64,000 bases of DNA, from the NCBI RefSeq assembly GCF_028023555.1, contig NZ_JAQIOY010000003.1:62001-126000 (forward strand), in the 5' to 3' direction. The stretch comes from Thalassococcus_A lentus (GTDB taxonomy: Bacteria; Pseudomonadota; Alphaproteobacteria; Rhodobacterales; Rhodobacteraceae). Shown piece by piece: positions 34,988-43,761 of this stretch (positions within the stretch are counted from its first letter, which is position 1; each line of letters opens with the position of its first letter). Made by a program: the position numbers and the translations under genes. The notes under the pieces are model-generated. The model had not been told where the DNA came from. It did not search any database and saw only the letters and a program-made list of their open reading frames with translations.

Positions 34988-35701
34988 TCAGCCTTTTTCT
35001 GCGATTTTGCCCAGCAATTGGGCCAATTGTTCCGGCATCGAAAAGAACGGCGAATGCGAGCTGTTCAGCCGGTACCGGTCGGATGGATTGAGCGCGCTTG
35101 CCATTTCGTCCTGTAACTGGGGTGGAATGGCACCGTCCTGTTCACAGGTGATATAGCTGCGCGGCATGCGTGACACCGCGTCGCCGGGTTCGAACGCTGT
35201 CATTTGCGGTGCAAGGGCCTGGTCACACAGCCGTTCCAAGGCGTATTGCAGATCTTCATCGCTGCAATCGTGATAGAATTTTTCACGCGCTTTGCTTGGG
35301 TCAAAGCGCATGGACAGACCATCTGGGTTTCGCTGGATCGCTTCGATCAGTGGCTGTTCGTCAGACAGCTTGCGCATGTCCGCCAACGTCAAACCGGGGC
35401 GTGGAACATAGGCGCACAGATAGACGAGCCTCTCGATTTTGTCCGGATCCAGATCAGCGGCGCGCGTGATCGGGTATCCCCCCATGGAATGTCCGACCAC
35501 AATGCTGGGTTCGTCCAGCGCATCCAGAACCGCGCGAGCACAGGAATCAAGGGTTACGTCGCAAAGCGGTGTCGTGTCATCGCCGTTTGATGGCAGATCG
35601 ATTGCATAGGCCCGATGGCCCAGTGCCTGCAGGGCAGGTATGGTCTTGTGCCAGCACCAAGCACCGTGCGCTGCCCCGTGTATCAGTAGGAATCGTGCCA
35701 A
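34988..35701 (-). CDS. Alpha/beta hydrolase of the plant esterase/hydroxynitrile lyase type
   Basis: A 237-residue alpha/beta hydrolase with N-terminal FLLIHGAAHGAWCWHK, nucleophile elbow VGHSMGGYP (Ser near residue 90) and catalytic His in LNSSHSPFFSMPEQL. The closest type is the small methylesterase/hydroxynitrile lyase group rather than PcaD. It lies between pcaD and pcaB with gaps of 21 and 3 bases, so it is cotranscribed with them. It may release a phenolic acid from an ester feeding the pathway; that is inference. Confidence 0.82.
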   Translation of the reverse strand: MARFLLIHGAAHGAWCWHKTIPALQALGHRAYAIDLPSNGDDTTPLCDVTLDSCARAVLDALDEPSIVVGHSMGGYPITRAADLDPDKIERLVYLCAYVPRPGLTLADMRKLSDEQPLIEAIQRNPDGLSMRFDPSKAREKFYHDCSDEDLQYALERLCDQALAPQMTAFEPGDAVSRMPRSYITCEQDGAIPPQLQDEMASALNPSDRYRLNSSHSPFFSMPEQLAQLLGKIAEKG

Positions 35702-35722
35702 ACTCAGCTGTCCTTTGCCACG

Positions 35723-36511
35723 TTAGATGTGACCTTGTGCCGAGATGAACTCATTCAAGATACGGGCATATTCGACGGGGTTCTCGACGCAAGGCAGATG
35801 CCCGGCGCCACGGATCAGGGCAAACTGCCCGCCGGGGATCAAGTCTATTGTCTCACGAACCAGATCGGGGGGTGTTGATCCGTCCTCCGAGCCTGCGATT
35901 CCCAAAGCGGGCAAGCGCAGGCTGGCTGTGGTAGTGTAAAAGTCTGTACCTGCGATCGCTGCGCCGCACCCTGTCCAACCTTCTGCTGGTGTGCGCAGGA
36001 ACAGGTTGCGCCAGGCAGGAAATGTCGGGTCTTTGTGGAAGGCATCAGAAAACCAGCGTTGCATTGTGGGGTGCACCACGGCCTGCAGGCCGCCTGCGTT
36101 CACCGCGTCGATGCGTTCGGCCCAAATGTCCCGTGTGCCGATTTTCGCACCGGTGTTCGACAGCACCATGGCACGGACCAGATCCAATCGTTTGGCGGCC
36201 AGACCCTGCGCGATCATACCGCCGATCGACAGACCCACAAAAATGGCATCCTTGAAACCAAGATGATCCATCAGGTTTTCCGTGTCGCGGACCAACGCCC
36301 CCATGGAGTAGGGGCCAGTGGGCAAATCCGACAAACCGTGTCCGCGCTTGTCAAACCGCAAGATGCGCAGCCCGGCCGGCAACAGCGGCATGATCGGATC
36401 CCAGAGTCGAAGATCAGTTCCCAGCGAATTGGCGAACACGATTGGCGCGCCGTCTTCGGGACCGTCGATACGGTAGTGCAGGCGAACATCGCCCAGGTCA
36501 GCCATGTGCAT
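35723..36511 (-). CDS. pcaD: 3-oxoadipate enol-lactonase
   Basis: A 262-residue alpha/beta hydrolase matching PcaD, which opens 3-oxoadipate enol-lactone. It has FANSLGTDLRLWDPIMPLL, the nucleophile elbow FVGLSIGGMIAQGLA, an acid in GSEDGSTP and a His in RGAGHLPCVENP. The ATG at 36511 has GAGAGG eight bases upstream; the frame is open to 36640, but that part contains the slyD terminator and is not coding. It is first in the pcaD-hydrolase-pcaB unit. Confidence 0.87.
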   Translation of the reverse strand: MHMADLGDVRLHYRIDGPEDGAPIVFANSLGTDLRLWDPIMPLLPAGLRILRFDKRGHGLSDLPTGPYSMGALVRDTENLMDHLGFKDAIFVGLSIGGMIAQGLAAKRLDLVRAMVLSNTGAKIGTRDIWAERIDAVNAGGLQAVVHPTMQRWFSDAFHKDPTFPAWRNLFLRTPAEGWTGCGAAIAGTDFYTTTASLRLPALGIAGSEDGSTPPDLVRETIDLIPGGQFALIRGAGHLPCVENPVEYARILNEFISAQGHI

Positions 36512-36579
36512 GGAGCCACCTCTCTTGCGTTTGGATGAGATGTATCTTTTTGCGGGCAGCGCGGAAAGTGGTGCCACAC

Positions 36580-36614
36580 AAAAAGGGGCCAGCCACTTCG
36601 GTTGGCCGGCCCCT
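36580..36614 (-). terminator. Intrinsic terminator after the SlyD-like gene
   Basis: A GC-rich stem GGGGCC-x-GCCA paired with TGGC-x-GGCCCC (one mismatch) at 36585-36613; read on the minus strand it is followed by TTTTT. It separates slyD-like from pcaD. Confidence 0.78.
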
Positions 36615-36673
36615 GTCTTTATCGGTTTTCCACAATCCAAGGACCAATCTGGTCAGATGTGGATATTCCGCCG

Positions 36674-37102
36674 CTACGCGATGGACACGATCTCGAATGA
36701 GAACGTCAGGTCTTTTCCTGCCAGAGGATGGTTGGCATCCAGAGTAACCTGTTCGTCGGTCACTTCGGTCACGGTCACGGGCATGACCTGACCGGTCGGG
36801 GTTTGCACCTGGAGCTGAAGACCAACCTCGAGCGGAATATCCGCAGGGATATCCCCACGCGGAACAGTTTGCATCGCTTGCGGGTTGGGCTGTCCATAGG
36901 CGTCATCTGCCGCGATGTTCACTACTTTTTTCTCGCCGACTTCCATGCCGGGAATGGCACGATCGAGACCCGGAATGATCTGGCCGGAACCAACTTCAAA
37001 CTCCAGCGGATCGCGTCCTTCGGAACTGTCAAACGTGCTGCCGTCGGCCAGCGTACCAGTATAGTGAATGCGAACAGTGTCGCCGGATTTGACCTGCGTC
37101 AT
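36674..37102 (-). CDS. FKBP-type peptidyl-prolyl isomerase, SlyD-like
   Basis: A 142-residue FKBP protein: N-terminal VRIHYTGTLADGSTFDSS, IIPGLDRAIPGMEVGEKK and an insert-in-flap domain at about residues 70-120, then return to FKBP with NHPLAGKDLTFSFEIVSI. That is the SlyD/SlpA layout. The His/Cys-rich metal-binding tail of E. coli SlyD is absent, so metal handling is not expected. It should catalyse prolyl isomerisation and act as a chaperone in the cytoplasm. It has its own terminator. Confidence 0.92.
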   Translation of the reverse strand: MTQVKSGDTVRIHYTGTLADGSTFDSSEGRDPLEFEVGSGQIIPGLDRAIPGMEVGEKKVVNIAADDAYGQPNPQAMQTVPRGDIPADIPLEVGLQLQVQTPTGQVMPVTVTEVTDEQVTLDANHPLAGKDLTFSFEIVSIA

Positions 37103-37324
37103 GAGGGTCTCCAGATGTGGGGATTGGTTGATTGCCGAGGCCGGCCTGACCGGGTGCTCGCGATTGATGCGGTTAGCCTAATGTTGCAATGGGTGAATTG
37201 CAAATGGCCACCGGCAAAACCGGATAAACGCTAAAGCGACCCGTATCTCGCGCCAATCAATGGGCGTTCGCCGTCAATACCTGAGCGGCGATTGTGGATT
37301 GACCCAACCCCGGCGTTCGTCGTT

Positions 37325-37612
37325 TCAGGACAAGCTGGCGAGGTGCAAATCCAATGACGCCCGCCCGGTGCCGGTTGCAAGCAAGCAGCTCAATCGGCGG
37401 TCGGGCAAGGTAACCAGCATGGTCCACGTACCCGTTCTGGGGTGAGAGTAGATTTCCAGAACATTGGCGTTGGGCAGGACACCAACATGGCTCAGCTTTT
37501 CGCCAAACCGGGTCTGGATTTGTTCTGCAACCTGCTTTGATGATGCACATTGCTCTGCCTGGGCTGCGCTGGCTGTGAAAATCAACAGGAGCGCGAATGT
37601 TATTTTTTTCAT
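37325..37612 (-). CDS. Small secreted protein of unknown function
   Basis: A 95-residue protein with a textbook Sec signal peptide (MKKITFALLLIFTASAAQA, cleavage before EQC). The mature 76 residues have two cysteines (EQCASS and LSCLL) that could form a disulfide, and a strand-rich core VLEIYSHPRTGTWTMLVTLPDG-like region. The ribosome site is weak. I know no function. It is transcribed alone on the minus strand. Confidence 0.68.
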   Translation of the reverse strand: MKKITFALLLIFTASAAQAEQCASSKQVAEQIQTRFGEKLSHVGVLPNANVLEIYSHPRTGTWTMLVTLPDRRLSCLLATGTGRASLDLHLASLS

Positions 37613-37853
37613 TGCATGACCTAGATTGAGTGAGTGTCCGGTCTTGGTGGATCGTTTGTGATCTTACGCTGCGTAACCAATATGTCAAAATTAAGGGGCA
37701 GAATTTGTAATTTGGCGTTTATTTGCAAACAGTTTTAGAATTTCGACTATTGGTCACATAATAGAAACAGTGGGGTTCAAAAAACCCCATATACGGGTAG
37801 TCGTGGCACTGCTTTTGAGTTCTTGATCAGGTGTTATGGGCGGACCGGCCCGG

Positions 37854-38441
37854 TCAGTCCAGCGCCGACCACAACTTGTGACCGCTATCCAAACTCCGGA
37901 TCTGCTTCATGCCATATCGCCGCTGCATAAGTGCGCCAATGTTGGCCGGATCAGCGCGACCAACCTGATGACAAAGGAAACCGTAGCGGCCCAGAACGTG
38001 AACCGGATCAAGTGTGCGGCACAGAAAGACGATGCGCGCGAACGGGTTCCTGTGGTGTTCAGTCAGAAGCGAGAGCAGGGCAGAGGACAGTGCTGCGTCG
38101 TCACCCTCCACATCAATCAAAATACCTGCAACCTGCAGGTCCTCGGGCCGTTTGGTCCATGCAATGCGGCCCAGTGGGACGGGCAGTTGGGGCAGGCCCG
38201 CCAAAAGTTCGGCGGGCATCGACATTTCTGGCTCTGCTTGCTCGGGGACCGGGTCCGCCTTTCTGGTGGCAACGTCTACCTGCAAATCGAAAACGGATGC
38301 TGAACTCAATTCACGGCGCAGCGATTGAAACTCAAAGCGCGCCAGTCGTTGCGCCAGATCCTGACGCTCTAGCCCAGCCCGTCGCAAAACGCGAAGAGCG
38401 TCTGGATCCACGCCTGCCAGATCATTTGGACCAGCTGCCAT
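37854..38441 (-). CDS. Hypothetical protein, third gene of the glycosyltransferase operon
   Basis: A 195-residue soluble protein of unknown family. Its start overlaps the stop of the MurG-like glycosyltransferase gene (TGATG), so it is coupled to it. The N-terminal 75 residues are helical and charged. The C-terminal half has an alternating strand-helix look (LQVAGILIDVEG, ARIVFLCRTLDPVHVLGRYGF). No signal peptide or motif was recognised. Context suggests a partner in glycan or glycoprotein synthesis. Confidence 0.7.
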   Translation of the reverse strand: MAAGPNDLAGVDPDALRVLRRAGLERQDLAQRLARFEFQSLRRELSSASVFDLQVDVATRKADPVPEQAEPEMSMPAELLAGLPQLPVPLGRIAWTKRPEDLQVAGILIDVEGDDAALSSALLSLLTEHHRNPFARIVFLCRTLDPVHVLGRYGFLCHQVGRADPANIGALMQRRYGMKQIRSLDSGHKLWSALD

Positions 38442-40168
38442 CAGGATGTTCCTCTTGCAGTAGTCGCGTTCAATATCTCAGTCGCCATTTCAATGGCTCC
38501 GTCCCGGCGCAGTGCCGGGCGCGATACAGGTTGGGATTGGCGCAGTTGTTGGAAAAAGGCATCCAACTTGGCCTCTTCTTCCTCTCCGGTTTCGTGTTCC
38601 AGAATTTCGGCCCAGCCTTGTTCGCTTGCGAAGCGGGCTCTTGCGGCCTGATCATCAAGACGTTCGTTCGTTGTCGGAACGAACAGCACAGGGCAAGTGC
38701 ACTGCAACATCAGTTCATGAAATGTATTGTACCCGGTCGCGGCAACGACACCGTCAAAAGCTGCGAGGTAGGGCGTGACCGGATAAAGTGACACCCGTTC
38801 CTCATTGTCATTGTCAACAGAAGGCCGCGCTGCCATTGGCGACTGCGCCCAGATCAGGCGCACGCGGGCTTTGCGCGCAGCCTCAATCAGTTTGTCATGG
38901 ATGATCGATGTTCGGGCAAATGCCTCACCGCCCAGTGACACCAGACATGTCTTTCCCCGCCCAATACCGATGCCAAGGGCCCGCCGCGCGGCGCGTCTGG
39001 TCAAGCGATCATCAGGTTTGCTGAGAACAACAGGTGCTGTCGTGACCAGAGACGACAAGCCCGCCGGGTGAGGATTGCTGCGCGCGGTTGCGCCGGGGTC
39101 CGCCGCTGATGCCAGATCACCGGGTATCAAGACCCGGTCGCAGAACCTGACGTCGGCCAGACTGCGATCATCGGCATCGGCACGCCACATCCCGCGCCTG
39201 ATCCAAAACAGCCGTGCATGATGGCATCCGGGCTGTTTCATCGCATCGACAATGAAAGGTTCGATACGGCTGCCATCCGCGATGACCGCGGTCGGTCGGC
39301 TATGACGCAGATGGTGCGCAAACGCTTGGGTTTCCCACTGCTGCCAAGGCGGCGTGTCGGCGCCCAGATGATCTGCGTTATGGCGCAGGAACACGCTGTA
39401 TCCAGCGCGCTGAATGATTGTTGCGGCTCGGGAAAAGCACCAAAACGCGATCTTGACTTGATCCGGGTCTGGACTGGCGTTCTGCAATTCCTTGGCGATG
39501 GCCAATTGTCTGGTCAAATGGCCCAATCCCACACCATTGGGGGTGACAAACAGGAAATCTGATCGATCGGCAGGCTGCTTCGCAGGCAGGCGATTTGCGA
39601 ACTCGGCAATATCGATCAGGTCCGGCGGGTCTTCTTGTACAGCGCTTAGCCGATAGTCGCGGGCCAGTCGCGCCCAGTTGATCGCATCAAAATCGAGGAC
39701 GCTGTCCCGGTTCTCGGAAAGAAGACGGAAGCGGGATTGGCTGGCGTTGAACTCGGCCCGTCCGAATGTTTGAGCTCCTCCACCCTGAGGGGATACCAGC
39801 GGCTCACACTCCAGCCCAGAGGCGCGGATCTCGGTCGCGGCAGCTTCGCCCAGTGCAAACAGCCGGAGCGAAAATCCACTCACCTTTGCGACCAGCGTCT
39901 TCAAAAGGTCGTATTGCAGAGGATGGTGCCTTGCTGGCGACTTCGCTGCGCGCCGGACAATCACGTTGACGGTTGCGCCCGTCGACTGACACCGATCGAC
40001 GGCATCGAAAAACCCGTTTTGGCTACAAAACCAGACGGTATCTTGCGGCCCGAACGTGTGTGACGCGGTGACGGTCTGAAGCGTTCCGTCCGCGCCGATC
40101 TGGGCTGCCAAAAGCCCCGCGACGGGATCGGAGCCGGCGAAATCTATGAGAAGCCGGGCGCCGGTCAT
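38441..40168 (-). CDS. GT-B glycosyltransferase, MurG/GT28-like C-terminal half
   Basis: A 575-residue protein. Residues 1-200 are of unknown fold. From about 204 a GT-B glycosyltransferase follows, with the glycine-rich TPNGVGLGHLTRQLAIA loop (near 209-225) and the donor-binding VVAATGYNTFHELM (474-487) and NERLDDQAARA segments, as in MurG-type UDP-sugar transferases. It overlaps the GT4 gene upstream by ATGA and the 195-residue gene downstream by one base. The donor and acceptor are unknown. No membrane segment was seen. Confidence 0.78.
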   Translation of the reverse strand: MTGARLLIDFAGSDPVAGLLAAQIGADGTLQTVTASHTFGPQDTVWFCSQNGFFDAVDRCQSTGATVNVIVRRAAKSPARHHPLQYDLLKTLVAKVSGFSLRLFALGEAAATEIRASGLECEPLVSPQGGGAQTFGRAEFNASQSRFRLLSENRDSVLDFDAINWARLARDYRLSAVQEDPPDLIDIAEFANRLPAKQPADRSDFLFVTPNGVGLGHLTRQLAIAKELQNASPDPDQVKIAFWCFSRAATIIQRAGYSVFLRHNADHLGADTPPWQQWETQAFAHHLRHSRPTAVIADGSRIEPFIVDAMKQPGCHHARLFWIRRGMWRADADDRSLADVRFCDRVLIPGDLASAADPGATARSNPHPAGLSSLVTTAPVVLSKPDDRLTRRAARRALGIGIGRGKTCLVSLGGEAFARTSIIHDKLIEAARKARVRLIWAQSPMAARPSVDNDNEERVSLYPVTPYLAAFDGVVAATGYNTFHELMLQCTCPVLFVPTTNERLDDQAARARFASEQGWAEILEHETGEEEEAKLDAFFQQLRQSQPVSRPALRRDGAIEMATEILNATTARGTS

Positions 40169-42447
40169 TGTGCCCCCTCGCCGTCAGATTGCCCGTAGTA
40201 TTCCATTGCCAATGCGCCGAGCGCTTCAACCGAAAACCGGTTCGCAATAAACGACATCCGCTCAGCCCTCGAACCGTTCAATGCTTGTGGCAACCAGTCT
40301 TCGATTGCGGCGGCTGCATCCTCTGGCGTGATATCTTCGGAAAGCAACAGGCCCGCAGCCTCGGTGTCATCGAGCATGGCCTCTTTGACGCCGCCAACGT
40401 CGCATCCTGCAACGGCAATGCCAAGCGCCTGTGCCTCAAGCAAAACGTTTGGCGTGCCTTCCACCCGGGACATCAACAAAACCACGTCCGCGTCGCGGTA
40501 GATGTCGGCCGGGTCAACGAGACCGCCCTCCAGATGAAAATCCCGGAGCCTCAATGCAGCGGCGCGTTCCTGTGCAATGTCGCTCAGGGGGCCTACACCG
40601 GCAATCCGGGGACGAATGTCGTATTGTGATCTCCCTTGAAGCTTGGCCACGGTTTCCAGCCAAAGTTCGGGGCGTTTGTTGGGAGCCAGACGAAAGACCC
40701 CGACGATATTAACGACTCGGCGACCCTTGGCGACTTGATTGTGTGCCGGTTGGGCGATTTTGGTGAACCTGTCAATTTCCAAACCGTTGTTCATGACGCC
40801 AACGTCCCCGACCGGTCGGTCAAGCCAATCCTCGTAGTCACGTGCGCCGGCGCGGGAATTCGCGACCAGTTTTACGTTCGGCAAGCCACAAAGTGCTGAG
40901 AAAAGCGCGCGGTCGTCTTGTTGCAATCCGCGATCGCGCCGTGACGGCTGCATGTTACGTGCGCTCAGAACGATTTGCCCGATCCCCAGATGCGTCCCCA
41001 GAAACCCACAGGCCAGAGATGCGCGGTCTTGCCATCCATGCAGAACATCCGGGCGTTTATGTTCCAGCAATTTGTAAAGGGCAGCCACATCCGCACGCAA
41101 TGGCTTGGGCAATAGCGCACAGCGATCTTCGAGTTCCGATGGCATGCGCAGAAAACTGTTTGGTACGTTTTCCAGATCATGGATCTGCACGCCGAGCTCT
41201 TCGAGATCCCTCAGAAAGTGCGACCGTCCCCGATCTTCGGATAGCGAAAAAAGTGCTACGTCGATCTGATCAGGCCGAAGTCCCTGCAGCAACAGCGCCT
41301 TGACCATCATGACGAACTGGCGCTCTGCGCCCCCACTGACCAGCGAAGCATTCACCAGCATGACGCTCATCTGGCTCTTTGGCGGCAAAGGTGCGGGGCG
41401 TGCGTGCCGTTGGAACAATGCAAAAGGCAGCAGGCAATCCGGACTGCTCAGGCGTGCCGCCGAAGGCAAAGATCCTATTTCGAGCGCACGGTTTCCAAGC
41501 AGACGGCTGGCGGCCTGTAGCGCCAGTTGCGCGGTCGAGCCAATTGGAATCCCGGCCTGAGACAACCAAGCGACATGGCCCAGCCGCCCGATATCCAATA
41601 GATACTGTGCGATTGCGTCCCAATCCTGATCGGGAACCGGCGTGACCGGATTGCGTTGCACGGCTTTGGCCAGCGCTTCGTCGAGAAGATCGCCCAATCC
41701 AAGCGTATAAGTCACCGGTATCAATTCGGTGAGTGCCGGTCCGGCCAAAAGAAACTCAGAAAGGGTCTCCATCGCCGCATCTTTGCGTTCGAGCCGCCAC
41801 AAAAGCCGGACTTGATTTCCAAGCGTGGTGCTGCGTGGAAAACTGCCGCGCTCTTGCAGTTTCTTCCACTGATCCAGAGCAACGTCCCATTGGTTCAGGG
41901 ATGCCGCAATTCGCGCGCCACGAACAAGAAAACGGTCGTCTGTAGGAAAAAGCGCGGCGTATTCGGCGCTTTTGTCCTGAGCCGAAATCAATGCGTCTTC
42001 GGCACGAAGCAAATCAATTTCCATGATCGCCATATCGGGTTCGGCGTGTGCCAGTTCTGTCAGGTGAAACAGAGCATCCGGATTGGCCAAACCGTTCAGA
42101 GCACGGGCCATTGCGCGCGCGGCATCTTTGGGCAAATCCAAAGCCCCGAAAGCAGACCGCAGGATCAGAGAGGCACGATGGAAGTCTTCATGTTCCAACG
42201 CCGCTTCGGCATCAGCGATTGCCATTTTCTCAGTGTAAACGCCTGCTGTGGCAAGGCGAGCCCGCACCGTCGACGCCAGCTTTGTCTCACCCACGCGGGA
42301 CATTTGCCGTTCCAGGTATTCCCACAGACTGACGGCTGTTTGCGATTCGATTTCGGCGTCTTCCAACGCCAGAAACGCCTCAACGAAAGCGCCATCTGCA
42401 CAAAGGCGGACGATCCGAGTGCGTAGCGTTCCAAAATCCGAGTTCAT
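40165..42447 (-). CDS. GT4-family glycosyltransferase with N-terminal helical-repeat region
   Basis: A 760-residue protein. Residues 1-340 look like TPR-type helical repeats. A GT4 (glycosyl transferase group 1) module follows, beginning VMLVNASLVSGGAERQF near 362 and including VVNIVGVFRLAPNKRPELWLE, ADVVLLMSRVEGTPNVLLEAQALG with the donor-binding E-x7-E motif, and a VAGCDVGGVKE segment. The ATG at 42447 starts the conserved part; the frame runs to 42486. It is first in a three-gene overlapping operon and faces the divergent exported-protein operon across 315 bases. Confidence 0.85.
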   Translation of the reverse strand: MNSDFGTLRTRIVRLCADGAFVEAFLALEDAEIESQTAVSLWEYLERQMSRVGETKLASTVRARLATAGVYTEKMAIADAEAALEHEDFHRASLILRSAFGALDLPKDAARAMARALNGLANPDALFHLTELAHAEPDMAIMEIDLLRAEDALISAQDKSAEYAALFPTDDRFLVRGARIAASLNQWDVALDQWKKLQERGSFPRSTTLGNQVRLLWRLERKDAAMETLSEFLLAGPALTELIPVTYTLGLGDLLDEALAKAVQRNPVTPVPDQDWDAIAQYLLDIGRLGHVAWLSQAGIPIGSTAQLALQAASRLLGNRALEIGSLPSAARLSSPDCLLPFALFQRHARPAPLPPKSQMSVMLVNASLVSGGAERQFVMMVKALLLQGLRPDQIDVALFSLSEDRGRSHFLRDLEELGVQIHDLENVPNSFLRMPSELEDRCALLPKPLRADVAALYKLLEHKRPDVLHGWQDRASLACGFLGTHLGIGQIVLSARNMQPSRRDRGLQQDDRALFSALCGLPNVKLVANSRAGARDYEDWLDRPVGDVGVMNNGLEIDRFTKIAQPAHNQVAKGRRVVNIVGVFRLAPNKRPELWLETVAKLQGRSQYDIRPRIAGVGPLSDIAQERAAALRLRDFHLEGGLVDPADIYRDADVVLLMSRVEGTPNVLLEAQALGIAVAGCDVGGVKEAMLDDTEAAGLLLSEDITPEDAAAAIEDWLPQALNGSRAERMSFIANRFSVEALGALAMEYYGQSDGEGAQ

Positions 42448-42762
42448 GGATATGAGCCTAGGACCCTTTTGAATTGGTTGCCACAATCAAGTTTAGGGGG
42501 CGCTAAAGGATATGTTGACTCCCCAATAGCCGTGATTCCGTGACCAAAGTTCCGGGTTTTTCCCCTTTTGACCGCGCGACTATTAGGTTTTTTAGCCATA
42601 TTCTAGGCACAATCTACGGTTACATTTCGGCTTGGATAGAAAGAGCTTGAGTAGAACTTCGCATCTTTTCGCGACATACTCACAACGGTGAAAAGCCGCT
42701 GACACGTGTTGTGTTTGTGCGGTTTGCCGTTGGGTGACTGTAGGGTAACGAGGAACGAAGAC
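42448..42762. other. Divergent intergenic region of the putative surface-glycan locus
   Basis: This 315-base region separates the minus-strand glycosyltransferase operon from the plus-strand exported-protein operon and must hold promoters for both. It is AT-richer than its surroundings, with T-rich runs near 42556 and 42593. A TTGACC is seen near 42578, but with no convincing -10 element. No RNA gene or ORF with coding character was recognised. Confidence 0.45.
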
Positions 42763-43761
42763 ATGGCAAAACTACATCCTTCGGTCGCAGCCGGATGGCT
42801 ATTGAGTGTTTACGCAACAACTGTGTCTGCTGAAACGCTGGCGCGTGAATTGCGCTCTGATGCCATCGACACCGCCCTTGCCGAGCAAATCGATTTCCGC
42901 AGTATTGTTTTTGAACCGTGTCTTGCCAAGCCGACCTGCGCCTTTGGGGCGCTGACTGTCACCGCTGAACGTGAAGTCTCCAATGGAGTTTGGGAGCCGG
43001 CGCTTATCTATTGGGATCCGGTAGACGGCTTTGGCGTAATGGGCGGCCAGCAAAATGACGAGATCGACATCGATGAGCGTCTTGTTGTTCAGTTCACGGC
43101 AACGCAGCAATTCACAGGTATATGGATGAGCGATCTCTTCATCGGAGAAGAGACACACTACCAGAATTGGCCGGAAAGCTCTGACGATGTAGAAATTGCC
43201 GATCTGGCAATCCTGGATGGCACGCGCGTCGCACAAAGCAAGCGTATCAACGGCATCTTCAAGTTGCCGTCCGAGCCATTCAACGAACAGTTTTCAGACC
43301 TGTTCACAGAAGACGGTGATCTTCTGAACCGTGTCATCTTTGAAGAGGGTGATGTGAAAATTCTCGTGCCTGACGCTGAACTGAATTCAGTTGTCATGTC
43401 GCTGGATCGCGTTGCTCCGGCAAAAGAGTCGATTTTCCTGAACCTCGAGTCTGAGCAGATCGAACTGGATGAAATCATCGGCTCAGCGACTGATATTCCG
43501 GTGTTCCCGGTCGGATCGGACAACGCTGCCCGCATTCTGGAAATTCGCGAAGACCAACAGGCGCTATTGAACATCATCCAACGTGCCCGAGCCGAGCGTG
43601 AGCTTGGCGAAGTATCGAACGGCGAATTGGGTTGGTACCCCACCGACGCCATCACAGGTGATCGGATCGAATTTACGGCGGGTTACCGTACCAGCAGCGA
43701 TTATTCGGTGGCCGGCATCATGCTCGCGCAACCGACCAAAATTGCAGGACTGGAAAAATGA
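42763..43761 (+). CDS. Exported protein of unknown function, first of a coupled pair
   Basis: A 332-residue protein with a Sec signal peptide (cleavage near TVSA-ET). The N-terminal mature part has a beta-rich pattern, WDPVDGFGVMGGQQNDEIDIDERLVVQF in two pieces, followed by IWMSDLFI. This pattern (DG-x-GV ... EID ... E-x-L) recurs in secreted PEP-CTERM-like proteins, and the C-terminal RIEFTAGYRTSSDYSVAGI fits too. No PEP-CTERM tail is present. The ATG at 42763 follows GAGGAA; the frame is open to 42706. Its end overlaps the next gene by ATGA. Confidence 0.75.
   Translation: MAKLHPSVAAGWLLSVYATTVSAETLARELRSDAIDTALAEQIDFRSIVFEPCLAKPTCAFGALTVTAEREVSNGVWEPALIYWDPVDGFGVMGGQQNDEIDIDERLVVQFTATQQFTGIWMSDLFIGEETHYQNWPESSDDVEIADLAILDGTRVAQSKRINGIFKLPSEPFNEQFSDLFTEDGDLLNRVIFEEGDVKILVPDAELNSVVMSLDRVAPAKESIFLNLESEQIELDEIIGSATDIPVFPVGSDNAARILEIREDQQALLNIIQRARAERELGEVSNGELGWYPTDAITGDRIEFTAGYRTSSDYSVAGIMLAQPTKIAGLEK

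Noticed and set aside
37772..37787. Hairpin GGGGTT / AACCCC as a terminator
   Set aside because: The stem is only six bases and no T-run follows on either strand.
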